From Chloroflexota bacterium (GTDB lineage: Bacteria; Chloroflexota; Anaerolineae; SpSt-313): DNA of 41,073 nt. Location: the NCBI GenBank assembly GCA_029553955.1, contig JAKPJZ010000036.1, forward strand, positions 1-41,073, given 5' to 3'. Below the pieces are notes generated by a model. The model had not been told where the DNA came from and did not search any database. It saw only the letters and a program-made list of their open reading frames with translations. Positions 31,214 through 39,271 of this stretch are shown one piece after another. Within the stretch, counting starts at the first letter, position 1, and the number at the start of each line of letters is the position of its first letter. The translations under genes were made by a program, and so were the position numbers.

Positions 31214-32008
31214 ATGTCGGCATCGCCACCCCGCGCCGAACGCGATCACAGTGCCGTGCAGTCGGTCGAGCGCACGCTGCACATCCTCGACACCCTGGCC
31301 GCAGCGCGTAGCGGCCTGAGCCTGACCGAGCTCTGCGGTCGCACCGGCCTGCACACCTCCACCGTCTATCGCCTGCTGGCCACGTTGCTCGCCCACGGCT
31401 ATGTGCGCCAGGATGGCGAGCGCAAGGCCTATCGCCTGGGGCTGCACCTGCTGCACATCGGCGAGGCGGCGCGGGCGCAGTGCGACCTCCGCGACGAGGC
31501 GATGGGCTGCCTCGAGGCCCTGGCCCGGCGCAGCAGCGAGCTGGCCAACCTGGCGATCCCCAGCGGCAACCGCGCCATCTACATCGCCCAGGCCCAGGCG
31601 CAGCGGGGGCACGCCATCGGCATGTTCACCCAGCTTGGCGCCTGGGTGCCGCTGCACTGCACCGCCGTGGGCAAAGCCATCATCGCCCATCGGCCCGAGG
31701 CCGAGGTCGAGCACCTCATCCAGGAGGGGCTACCGGCGCATACGGCCAACACCATCACCAACCCCTTACGCCTGCGCGGCGAGCTCGCAGAGGTCCGCCG
31801 CCGCGGCTATGCCATCGACGACGAAGAGCGTGAGCTGGGCGTGCGCTGCATTGCCGGCCCGGTGTGGGATGCCGACGGCCGGCTCGTCGCCGCCATCAGC
31901 ATCTCGGGTCCCTCAGGCCGCGTCACCCCCGAGCGCTTTGCCGAACTCGGCAGCCTCGTGTCACAGGCCGCGCAGCAACTCTCCGAGCGCATTGGCTATG
32001 GCGCCTGA
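31214..32008 (+). CDS. IclR-family transcriptional regulator
   Basis: 264-aa IclR-type regulator. N-terminal winged HTH (about 15-80): SVERTLHILDTLAAARSGLS, LTELCGRTGLHTSTVYRLLA and GYVRQDGERKAYRLGLHLL. C-terminal effector domain (about 90-262): LANLAIPSGNRAIYIAQAQ, PLHCTAVGKAIIAH, RRRGYAIDDEERELGVRCIA and GPSGRVTPERFAELGSLV, a complete GAF-like ligand pocket. Divergence from gcl and the paired palindromes in between indicate that it controls gcl and itself; the glyoxylate-pathway regulators AllR/GclR belong to this family. The ATG at 31214 follows GGGAGGG. Confidence 0.95.
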   Translation: MSASPPRAERDHSAVQSVERTLHILDTLAAARSGLSLTELCGRTGLHTSTVYRLLATLLAHGYVRQDGERKAYRLGLHLLHIGEAARAQCDLRDEAMGCLEALARRSSELANLAIPSGNRAIYIAQAQAQRGHAIGMFTQLGAWVPLHCTAVGKAIIAHRPEAEVEHLIQEGLPAHTANTITNPLRLRGELAEVRRRGYAIDDEERELGVRCIAGPVWDADGRLVAAISISGPSGRVTPERFAELGSLVSQAAQQLSERIGYGA

Positions 32009-32016
32009 GGCCGTGG

Positions 32017-32114
32017 GGCGGGCTTTCCAGCCCGCCACGTGCCCGCGAGACCGGGGCCGGACAAGCTAGAAAGCCTATCCCACCTGCCAGTGGGGCGGGC
32101 TTTCCAGCCCGCCA
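32017..32114. repeat. two direct copies of a GGCGGGCTTTCCAGCCCGCC hairpin
   Basis: Identical 20-bp hairpins (8-bp stem, TTCC loop) at 32017-32036 and 32095-32114, 78 bp apart, right after the IclR stop. They look like a dispersed extragenic palindrome; the first could help terminate iclR transcription. Confidence 0.85.
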
Positions 32115-32183
32115 TTGGCCGGCTGGGCATCCTGGCGATAGCCGGGTGCCGGCTTTGCTCTCGCCCGGCTCTGGACCAGGAGT

Positions 32184-32271
32184 GGGGGTTGAGCGAGTTG
32201 GCCCTACTGGCTGCCCTGGTGCGCCCGCGGGCGCACCAGGGCAGCCAGTAGGGCCAACTCGCTCAACCCCC
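32184..32271. repeat. 88-bp perfect spacerless palindrome
   Basis: 44-bp arms meet at 32227|32228 (CCCG|CGGG) with no mismatch. The arm begins GGGGGTTGAGCGAGTTGGCC. It lies between iclR and the convergent YfhO-like gene. It is the longest palindrome of the window. Confidence 0.97.
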
Positions 32272-32389
32272 CATAAAGGTTCCGCACCGGGCTGGTGCGC
32301 AGCTCGAAAGCCGGTCGCCACCGGTACTGCTCTCGGGCGGGCTGCTGGCAGAAGCTCAGCAGGCCGGGATGCCTGCTACACTGACGCTG

Positions 32390-35059
32390 CTACCGCCGCC
32401 AGAGCACAACCACCGCCAGCGCCGCCCACCCGGCCATGCTGACCGCCACCGCCGCAAACCAGCTCCGCGGCTCGAAGCGGAACTCGACCGTATGCTCGCC
32501 CGGCTCGAGCAGCACGGCACGCAGGGCCACATCGGCGCGCCGGATGGCCGCCGGCCGGCCGTCGACCCACGCCCGCCAGCCACCATAGTCGCTATCGGCC
32601 AGCACCAGGTAGGCCCGGCTCGCGGTGACGGCGCGCAGCCGCACATACTCTGGCCCATAGGACTCGATGGCCACCTGGTCATCTGGCGATAGCGAGCCGC
32701 TCAGCGTGACGCCGCCCAACACCAGCACATCCTGCTGCGGCCGGAAGCCCGGCGCCGCCAGCGTGCCATAGGCCTCGGCATCGCTCTGCACCGCCTGCGC
32801 GCTCGGCGCCAGGAAGGCGCGCGGCCCAGCGCCCTCGTTGCGGTAGATGGTGACGCTGGGGCTGCAGTAGGCCAGCACGTGGTCGCCCTCGCCCATGGCC
32901 GCCGGCAGCATCAGGTCACCGGCAGGCCCTCGCAGGCGCAGGCGTTCGAGGCGCAGGCAGCCCTGCGGCACCAGCGGGCGCACCTCCACGCGCACGGCCT
33001 GCAGCGGCTCGGCCAACGTGTGCGACGCCAGGTAGGTGCGGCCCAGCCCGCCGGGGAATTGCGCCGGCCAGGTGCGCGTCACGTGCGGCCCCGGCGCGGC
33101 GTCGTCCCAGGCGGCCAGGTCCATCCCGGCACGCAGCGTCCACACCGTCTGCTCGCCCCCGGCGCCCTCGAGCACTACCTCGGCCAGTGGCGCGCCATAG
33201 GCCACGCCAGCGAGCTGCTGGGTGAAGCCTTCGGCCTGCAGCGCGGCCACCGGCTGCGGCTGCAGGTCAAAGCCGCGGCCCGCCAACGGCGCGGCAAAGG
33301 GGCTGTCGGCAATCTGCAGGCCCTGTGGCGCCGCCCCCTGCGGCTGCGGCACGACGACATAGCGCACGTTGACCAGGTCGAGCAGGCGCGCCGTGTAGCT
33401 CGCGCGCAGCCACTCCTGCGGGTTGGGCACCAGGGGATAGTAGCCGCCCGCGCTCTGCACTCCGTAGACGAGCGAGGTGTTGGGGTAGAGCGAGGCCCGC
33501 ATCGTGGCGGCGCTGGGCACGGTGCGCTCGTCGGTGTAGATGCGGTAAAGCTCCGGCCCGGCGTCGGCCTGCAGGAACCGCAGCGCATCGGGCGCCCGCG
33601 CCAGCTCGGCCGGCGCGATTGGGGCGTTGTAGGTCCGGTTGGTCACGCCGACAAAGGCGCCCAGGTCGGCCAGCGTCAGGCCAATGGCCAACGCCAGCCA
33701 CAGCCGGGCCGGCGGCCGCAGGGCGAGCGCGGCGATCAGCGCGGCCGCGGCGGCCAGCCAGGCGAGCGGCAGCCAGCGCCAGCCAGCCAGCAGCGCCTCC
33801 AGGGGCAGCGTCACGCTGCCTACAGCGGCCAGGCCGGCCAGCGAGAGCCCGGCGCCCGGCGCCAGCAGCCGGCCACGCGCCACGGCGGGCCGCGCCAGCG
33901 TCGCCAGCGCATCGGCCGCCTGCGCTGCCAACACCGCCGCCCCCAGGTCGACCCACAGCAGGTAGCGCGCCGGCACGCGGAACTTGTTCACCAGCGGCAC
34001 CTGCCACAGCAGACGATAGGCCGGGTTGAAGAAGCCCAGAGCCAGCAGCAGCCCCAACCCCGCGATGGCCACCCAGAACGCCGCGGCACGGCTGCGGCAA
34101 AGTGGCAGGGCGCTCGCCGCCAACACCAGCGGCAGCAGGCCCACATAGCACACTGCCTCGCAAGAGACAGCCGGGTAGGGGTTGCCCGCGAAGGGGCGCA
34201 GCAGGCGCACCAGGTCGCCCGGAGGGAGCGAGAATGAGGTAAAGAACTCGTAGCTGAGGGCCTGCCCGCGCTGCGAGAGGGCCGTGAGTTGATAGGTGGG
34301 CAGGAGCTGCGCGGCGGCGAGCACCCCGCCCACTGTGAGGGCGCCACTGCAGAGCGCGAGCTGGCCGAGGTGACGGCGCAGGCCGGGCCGCGGCTGGCGC
34401 GACCCCAGCGGCCCCAACAGCGCCTGCGCCGCAGCCGGGATGGCCGAGAGCAGTAACACCTGCGGGTGCCCGGCCAGCCCCATCAGCCCAAAGAAGGCCG
34501 CGGGCAGCGCCCACGCGCGCCGGCTGGGCGCCTGTGTGGCTCGCTCGATGCCCCAGAGCAGCCAGGGCAGCCAGGCCACCGCCGCCACCATGTTCATATG
34601 CCCCAGGTGCGCCGGCAAGAAGCCGCCCAGCATAAAGGTGCAGCCCGCCAGGAACGCCGCCCCACGCCGCAGGCCGAGCGCCCGCGCGTACATAAAGAGG
34701 CCGGCCCCGGCGATCCAGAAGGAGAGGAGTGCCGAATAGTTCAGCGCCGCCGGCAGGGGCAGCCAGCGGTAGAGCAGCAGGTTGAGGGGCGAGTAGGCGC
34801 CCGTCTGCCCCTCGGCCAGGATGGGGTAGCCGTTCAGGGCATTGGGCGTCCACAGCGGGATGCGGCCGCTGCGCAGCGCTGCCGCATAGATGGCCCGCGC
34901 CGGATAGTTCAAGCGCAGGATATCGCCCTCGTAAAAGATGCCCTGCAGCGAAGCGGCCGGCCAGTAGAGCGCGGCCAACACGGCGCCCAGGCCCGCCAGG
35001 TAGGGCAGTGACCCGTGCCGCGCCAACGGCCCCCGCACCCGATCGATACCAACCTGCAT
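32390..35059 (-). CDS. YfhO-family multi-pass membrane protein
   Basis: 889-aa membrane protein of the YfhO/GT-C-like type, associated in other bacteria with glycosylation of envelope polymers. N-terminal half: about 12 helices with the family loop GDILRLNYPARAIYAAAL, SGRIPLWTPNALNGYPILAE, GQTGAYSPLNLLLYRWLPL. C-terminal half: a beta-rich extracytoplasmic domain (about 480-860) with SAGGYYPLVPNPQEWL, YVRLRAVTASRAYLVLADSD, YGGWRAWVDGRPA and a closing single helix. The ATG at 35059 follows an AGGGT box; the longer frame to 35293 runs through a dispersed repeat and is rejected. It is monocistronic. The sugar donor and target are unknown. Confidence 0.88.
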   Translation of the reverse strand: MQVGIDRVRGPLARHGSLPYLAGLGAVLAALYWPAASLQGIFYEGDILRLNYPARAIYAAALRSGRIPLWTPNALNGYPILAEGQTGAYSPLNLLLYRWLPLPAALNYSALLSFWIAGAGLFMYARALGLRRGAAFLAGCTFMLGGFLPAHLGHMNMVAAVAWLPWLLWGIERATQAPSRRAWALPAAFFGLMGLAGHPQVLLLSAIPAAAQALLGPLGSRQPRPGLRRHLGQLALCSGALTVGGVLAAAQLLPTYQLTALSQRGQALSYEFFTSFSLPPGDLVRLLRPFAGNPYPAVSCEAVCYVGLLPLVLAASALPLCRSRAAAFWVAIAGLGLLLALGFFNPAYRLLWQVPLVNKFRVPARYLLWVDLGAAVLAAQAADALATLARPAVARGRLLAPGAGLSLAGLAAVGSVTLPLEALLAGWRWLPLAWLAAAAALIAALALRPPARLWLALAIGLTLADLGAFVGVTNRTYNAPIAPAELARAPDALRFLQADAGPELYRIYTDERTVPSAATMRASLYPNTSLVYGVQSAGGYYPLVPNPQEWLRASYTARLLDLVNVRYVVVPQPQGAAPQGLQIADSPFAAPLAGRGFDLQPQPVAALQAEGFTQQLAGVAYGAPLAEVVLEGAGGEQTVWTLRAGMDLAAWDDAAPGPHVTRTWPAQFPGGLGRTYLASHTLAEPLQAVRVEVRPLVPQGCLRLERLRLRGPAGDLMLPAAMGEGDHVLAYCSPSVTIYRNEGAGPRAFLAPSAQAVQSDAEAYGTLAAPGFRPQQDVLVLGGVTLSGSLSPDDQVAIESYGPEYVRLRAVTASRAYLVLADSDYGGWRAWVDGRPAAIRRADVALRAVLLEPGEHTVEFRFEPRSWFAAVAVSMAGWAALAVVVLWRR

Positions 35060-35140
35060 GCAGCCAACCCTCATGCTGCTGCTGTCTTTGCGAGTACCCC
35101 GGGGTTTGCTGAATCCTGCGCCCAGCACAAAACCTTGGCC

Positions 35141-35228
35141 CGTCATTGCGAGGAGGCGGCCGCAGCCGCCGACGAAGCAATCCCCACGTCGGACATTGGA
35201 GATTGCTTCGCTGCGGCTCGCAATGACG
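35141..35228. repeat. CGTCATTGCGAGG...CGCAATGACG inverted-repeat element
   Basis: Outer arms CGTCATTGCGA (35141-35151) and TCGCAATGACG (35218-35228). The left half contains GGCGGCCGCAGCCGCC and GACGAAGCAATC, the right half GATTGCTTCG. A 30-bp piece (AGGAGGCGGCCGCAGCCGCC... with GACGAAGCCATC) recurs at 35331-35362. Such CATTGCGAGG/GAAGCAATC elements are common dispersed repeats in several bacteria. Confidence 0.85.
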
Positions 35229-35284
35229 GTGCCCAAGTCTCTGAGCAGACGACATGCCCCCAGTGGCACCACAAGCGATGAAAA

Positions 35285-35306
35285 CGCCCACAAGGGGCTA
35301 GGCTAC
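35285..35306 (-). repeat. short GTAGCC element, copy 3
   Basis: On the minus strand GTAGCCTAGCCCCTTGTGGG-CG, the short form without internal hairpin. It is located upstream of the YfhO-like gene. Confidence 0.8.
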
Positions 35307-35364
35307 GGCGCCCCGCCCTATTCTCAGATCAGGAGGCGGCCGCAGCCGCCGACGAAGCCATCTC

Positions 35365-35694
35365 CACTGTAGCCGCGGCATCGTGCCGCTCCACCGTAGC
35401 CGCGGCATCGTGCCGCGCAAGACAGCTCCGCGGCAACATGTCGCTCCACCGTAGCCGCGGCATCGTGCCGCGCAAGACAGCTCCGCGGCAGCATGTCGCG
35501 CCACTGTAGCCGCGGCAGCATGTCGCTCCACCGTAGCCGCGGCATCGTGCCGCGCAAGACAGCTCCGCGGCAACATGCCGCTCCACCGTAGCCGCGGCAT
35601 CGTGCCGCGCAAGACAGCTCCGCGGCAGCATGTCGCTCCACCGTAGCCGCGGCATCGTGCCGCGCAAGACAGCTCCGCGGCAGCATGCCGCGCC
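35365..35694. repeat. tandem array of 55-bp units with two 27-bp half units
   Basis: Units start with CAC(C/T)GTAGCCGCGGCA at 35365, 35392, 35447, 35502, 35529, 35584 and 35639. Spacings are 27, 55, 55, 27, 55 and 55, and the last unit is 55 bp. Each full unit has two GC-rich dyads, CCGCGGCATCGTGCCGCG and CCGCGGCARCATGYCGC, linked by CAAGACAGCT. One diverged unit sits at 19422-19482. Open frames across it are artefacts of the repeat. Confidence 0.95.
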
Positions 35695-35763
35695 TACAGC
35701 TCTTCCGGCCCTGATCCAGGGGTTTTTGCGGGTTGGCCGGCCCCGGGTGCCTCCGGCAGGCTG
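35695..35763. other. single-arm relative of the long palindromes
   Basis: GGGGTTTTTGCGGGTTGGCC-GGCCCCGGG near 35719 resembles one arm of the palindrome at 30878 (GGGGTGTATTTGGCGGGTTG) but has no inverted partner here. It lies directly after the aminotransferase stop. Confidence 0.5.
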
Positions 35764-37215
35764 CTAAAAGTACCGGCCCCAATCCACCTGCAAGCCCTCG
35801 GGATGGTAGCGGCCATCGGCTTCCTGCACGTAGCTGCCCCTGTACTCGCCGCGCACGATGTGCTCGATGGCCCGGGCCATGATATCCACCTCTTCGACGG
35901 TGTTGTAGCAGCCAAAGCTCAGGCGCACCATCCCCGGCATGCGGCGGAAATCGCCCTGGGCCACGTCGCGGCGCAGGTCGGCAATCTCCTGCGCCGATAC
36001 TTTGAGGAGGCCAAAGATGTAGGGCTGCGCGCAGAAGCAGCCGCTGCGCACGCCGATGCCGGCCTCGTAGCTCAGCACGGCCGCTACCTTGGCGTGGTCC
36101 ATCTCGCGCGCGGTGAACGAGATCACCCCCACACGCACCGGGCAGCAGTTGGGGTTGGTGTCGCCATACAGCTCCAGGCCGTCGATCTCTCGCAGCCGTT
36201 CGAGCGCGTGCGCTGTGAGCATGGCCTCGTGCTCGGCCAGGGCGTCCATGCCGATCTGTTCGAGGCAGCGTGCCGCCTGAGCCAGGGCCACCGCGCCGAC
36301 GACGTTGGGGCTGCCCGCCTCTTCCTTGTCGGGCAGCGGCGCCCAGGCCACATCGGTCAGCGTCACCAGCGAGATGGCTCCGCCGCCCACCAGGTCGGGG
36401 TCGCCCTGGGCAAAGAGGTCGCGCCGCCCGATCAGCGCGCCCGTGCCGTAGGGGGCGTACATCTTGTGGCCCGAAATGGCCAGATAGTCGATGTGGGCCG
36501 GGTCGTCGAGGCGGCCCATGTCGACGCGGCGGTGCGGCACGAGCTGGGCGCCATCGACCAGGAGCTGCGCCCCCACCTCATGCGCCTTCTGAGCGATACG
36601 GTAGATGGGGTTGACGTAGCCGGTGACGTTGGAGGCGCCGCTGACGGCCACCAGGCGCACCCGCCCAGCATAGCGCCGCAGCAGATGGTCGAGGTGGTCT
36701 TCGTCGAGCGTGCCCAGCGGCGTGATGCCGATGCGTTGGATGTGCGCCCGCCCACGCCAGGGCAGGTCGTTGGAGTGATGCTCCATCAACGAGCAGAGGA
36801 CGACGTCGCCCTCGCCTAGGGGGAAGCGCCGCGCCAGCTTGTTGATCGCCTCGGTCGAGTTGCGGACCAGGGCGGCCACGTGTTCCGCCGGGTCGGCGCC
36901 AAAGAAACGCAGCAATTCCTCGTGGGCCTGCTCATAGGCCCAGGTGGCGAGCTGCGACTTGAAGCCGCTGCCCCGGTGCACGCTCGAGTACCACGGCAGA
37001 AAGGCGTTGACGCGGTCGAAGACGGGCCGCAGGGCAGGGGTGCTCGCCGCATTGTCGAGGTTGATGTAGGGGTGCCAACTGCCGTCGAGCAGAGGCACCT
37101 GCTGGTCGATGCCGACGACCTGCGACCGTACAGCGTGGATGTCGAGCGCGGGCGGCTCCCGAAGCGGGGGCGGTTCACGAACCGCCCCTACTGTGCGGCC
37201 GTTCTCTTCTGCCAT
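35764..37215 (-). CDS. class V aminotransferase, SufS/Csd-like cysteine desulfurase
   Basis: 483-aa PLP enzyme expected to release sulfur (or selenium) from cysteine/selenocysteine. Seen: YINLDNAASTPALRPVFDRV, SSVHRGSGFKSQ, VRNSTEAINKLARRF, the MEHHSNDLPWR motif, LLVDGAQLVPHRRVDM, PLP lysine K251 in ISGHKMYAPYGTGALI, and the active-site loop GVRSGCFCAQPYIFGLL with C395 (and C393) at the SufS Cys position. It is somewhat longer than typical SufS (about 410). The N-terminal 45 residues are non-homologous and partly encoded by a GGGGCGGTT/AACCGCCCC hairpin (37167-37188), so a repeat appears to have been captured. The ATG at 37215 has GGAGAT 8 nt upstream. It is divergent from the UGA-containing metallophosphoesterase. 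Confidence 0.9.
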   Translation of the reverse strand: MAEENGRTVGAVREPPPLREPPALDIHAVRSQVVGIDQQVPLLDGSWHPYINLDNAASTPALRPVFDRVNAFLPWYSSVHRGSGFKSQLATWAYEQAHEELLRFFGADPAEHVAALVRNSTEAINKLARRFPLGEGDVVLCSLMEHHSNDLPWRGRAHIQRIGITPLGTLDEDHLDHLLRRYAGRVRLVAVSGASNVTGYVNPIYRIAQKAHEVGAQLLVDGAQLVPHRRVDMGRLDDPAHIDYLAISGHKMYAPYGTGALIGRRDLFAQGDPDLVGGGAISLVTLTDVAWAPLPDKEEAGSPNVVGAVALAQAARCLEQIGMDALAEHEAMLTAHALERLREIDGLELYGDTNPNCCPVRVGVISFTAREMDHAKVAAVLSYEAGIGVRSGCFCAQPYIFGLLKVSAQEIADLRRDVAQGDFRRMPGMVRLSFGCYNTVEEVDIMARAIEHIVRGEYRGSYVQEADGRYHPEGLQVDWGRYF

Positions 37216-37273
37216 GGCTGCATCTCCGCTGCGATGGCCGGTGTTGAGCAAGTTGCGTGCCAGCCCCGTATAT

Positions 37274-37302
37274 TTGACATAGCCCTCTGACGGTGCTAGA
37301 TT
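37274..37302 (+). promoter_or_regulatory. promoter of the metallophosphoesterase gene
   Basis: TTGACA (37274-37279), a 17-nt spacer and TAGATT (37297-37302), about 47 bp before the GTG start at 37349 and divergent from the aminotransferase. Confidence 0.7.
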
Positions 37303-37348
37303 CGCGGCCACTCAGTTGGATTCTTGGGTGGAAGGGGCGAGGGAACCA

Positions 37349-38377
37349 GTGACCGTGAAGAGGCGATCCAAGCCGTCGCAGGCGAGCAGTGGACTCATGA
37401 GGGTGGCGCCGTGGGCCGCGCTGGGCATCGCTGCCCTGAGCCTGGCGTTCATGGCCTGGGCGGGCAGCCCAAAGCGCCTGCTCAACGCGATCGCCCGCCG
37501 CCTGGCCCCGCCGAGCAATGCGCTGGAGCTGACCATCTTCCACACCAACGACACCTACGGCTACGTCTTCCCCTGCGGTTGAAGGGACCCCCTGGGGGGT
37601 GTGGCCCGGCGGGCCGCCAAGATCAATGGCGCCAGATCCTCGACGCAGAACGTGTTGGTGGTGGATGCGGGCAACAGCCTGAGCAACGCGCTCACGACCA
37701 CGGCCGAGGCGGCCGCTTCCAGGAATGGCCAGACGGCTGTGGAGGTGTTGAACCGCCTGGGCTATGACGCCGTGGCGCTGGGCGACCTCGACCTGAACAT
37801 GGGGCTGAGCGAGCTGCAAAAGCGCATCGGCGAGGCCAAGAGCTTTGCCTTTGTCTCGGCCAACGTGACCGCCAAGGCCACCGGCCAGCTCCTGGCCAAG
37901 CCCTACGTGGTCAAAGAGATGGGCGGGCATCGCATCGCGCTCATCGGCATCACCGGCCCCTCCAATGCGGCCGATTTCTCCGTCGCGCCCGCGGCTGCCG
38001 CGGCTGCAGAGTATGTGCCCAAGGCGCAGGCCGAGGCCGATATCATCATCCTGCTCTCCAACGCCGGCGCCGTCACCAACAAGGCTATCGCGGCCCAGGT
38101 GCCGGGGATCGACCTGATCATCAGTGGCGGGCAGGAGGAGATGGCGGCCCTGGCACAGCCGGGCTCGGGCAGCCTGGTCGTGCAGGCCGACCAGTCACTA
38201 GAAGGGCACGCCGGGCGCTACCTGGGCAAACTGCAGGTCACTCTCGACGCCAGCGGCCACGTTGAAGGCCACAACTGGGAGAGCATTGCGCTCAACCCCG
38301 ATATCGCCGACGACCCTGCCACCGCCGCCTGGGTGGCCAGCCTGCCCAAGCCGCAAGACCGTGGGGCCGCGCCCTAG
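37349..38377 (+). CDS. 5'-nucleotidase-like metallophosphoesterase with one in-frame UGA (Sec candidate or nonsense)
   Basis: 342 codons if UGA at 37580-37582 (codon 78) is read through. Codons 1-77 give a basic N-terminus, a membrane anchor/signal (WAALGIAALSLAFMAWAG) and the metallophosphoesterase start LELTIFHTNDTYGYVFPCG. After the UGA the same frame continues RDPLGGVARRAAKING, VLVVDAGNSLSN, LGYDAVALGDLDLNMG and GGHRIALIGITGP to the stop at 38377. Relatives, from memory, read HTNDTHGYxxPCGC followed by PLGGxARRA, so UGA replaces a Cys. A hairpin with 7-bp stem and GGC loop (37601-37617) lies about 25 nt after the UGA, like a bacterial SECIS. The alternative is a simple nonsense mutation. 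The usual C-terminal 5'-nucleotidase domain is absent. The GTG start follows GAGGG. Confidence 0.7.
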
Positions 38378-38815
38378 TAGTACTCTGTCAGTAATCGCCA
38401 TGTGCAATGGGTTCGTAGTCGGCGCTTGAGCGCCTTGACCCTCCAACATGGCGCCAAGTGCAGATGCGGCGCTAGTCGGCAGGGGTCAAGGCAATGGGTT
38501 CGTAGTCGGCGAGGCAAGTCGCCGCCTCCCGGTCCTGGTAACAGCCGGGCATTTGGCTCCGCTGCCACCCCTTGAGCGCAGACAGGCCTGTGCAGGCGCA
38601 TGCTCTCGTGCGCCCGGCCCTGCCCCAAAAACCCCCCAAAAAAGGGGCCCATGCCAGGCTCGTGCGGAGCCTATAACCCGGTCACCGGCCAGGGTTGGTC
38701 TTCTCCGACAGGCTGCTTGCTTCTCCTCAGTCCGTCCGATGCGGGCATATCCGGCGTGACTTTTGCCCGTCCCTTGGCTACAATGCAGCCATCACAGGCG
38801 GCGAGAGGAGGTGCC
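38378..38815. other. intergenic with direct repeats and a hairpin
   Basis: Direct 20-bp repeats CAATGGGTTCGTAGTCGGCG lie at 38405-38424 and 38492-38511 (87 bp apart). CCCCCCAAAAAAGGGGCC at about 38633 resembles the motif next to 16563, and AACCCGGTCACCGGCC follows as there. A TACAAT at 38779-38784 may be the -10 of the next gene. No gene was recognised. Confidence 0.6.
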
Positions 38816-39121
38816 ATGGCCCGACGGCCCACCGAGAGCAGCGACATCGCGCGCCGCTACGCGCCGATTGCCCTGGGCGTCCTGCTGGCGGCCTTTATTA
38901 TCAATGCCCTGTTCACCCGCTCCCCAGAGCAAGCCGGCGTCTACAACGCCCTGACCATCATCGCGCTGTTTTTCACCGCGGCCTCTGCCGCTCTGCTCAT
39001 CTCCGCGCTGCTCGGGCGGCGGGAGATTTGGCGCCTCTGGGCCAGCCTGCTGGGCGCAACCGTCGGCATCTGGATCGCCGGCGCGCTGATGCAGACCTTC
39101 CTGCCCCCCATCCAGCTCTAG
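38816..39121 (+). CDS. small membrane protein, unknown function
   Basis: 101-aa protein with three predicted helices: YAPIALGVLLAAFIINALFT, ALTIIALFFTAASAALLISA and LWASLLGATVGIWIAGALMQ, and a short basic N-terminus (MARRPTESSDIARR). The ATG at 38816 follows GAGAGGAGG at ideal distance. I recognise no family. Its stop codon lies inside the left arm of the inverted repeat 39118-39228. Confidence 0.78.
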   Translation: MARRPTESSDIARRYAPIALGVLLAAFIINALFTRSPEQAGVYNALTIIALFFTAASAALLISALLGRREIWRLWASLLGATVGIWIAGALMQTFLPPIQL

Positions 39122-39228
39122 AACATCGGTCAAGTATTCCTGCGAAGGCCCCCAGACGGCCGAATCATCGCCCTCCGACGCCCACAAGGGGCTACGTCGT
39201 CTACACGAATACTTGACCGATGTTCTAG
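39118..39228. repeat. 22-bp perfect inverted repeat enclosing a GTAGCC element
   Basis: Arms 39118-39139 (CTAGAACATCGGTCAAGTAT-TC) and 39207-39228 are exact inverted copies. The 67-nt interior contains copy 4 of the short element (39179-39195, minus). The left arm includes the stop codon of the upstream gene. Confidence 0.93.
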
Positions 39229-39271
39229 GCATCTTCATACGTCAGATTCTCAACGACTGAGGCAAGATCTC

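Noticed and set aside
32879..35291. Alternative frames on both strands within the YfhO gene
   Set aside because: GC-rich shadows; only the 32390-35059 frame shows membrane helices and family motifs.
35365..35694. Possible second CRISPR array
   Set aside because: The units are contiguous 55/27-bp repeats with no unique spacers.
35298..35782. Open frames of 104-152 codons with RHDAAATVERH-type repeats
   Set aside because: They are translations of the 55-bp tandem array and have no start signals; treated as repeat artefacts.
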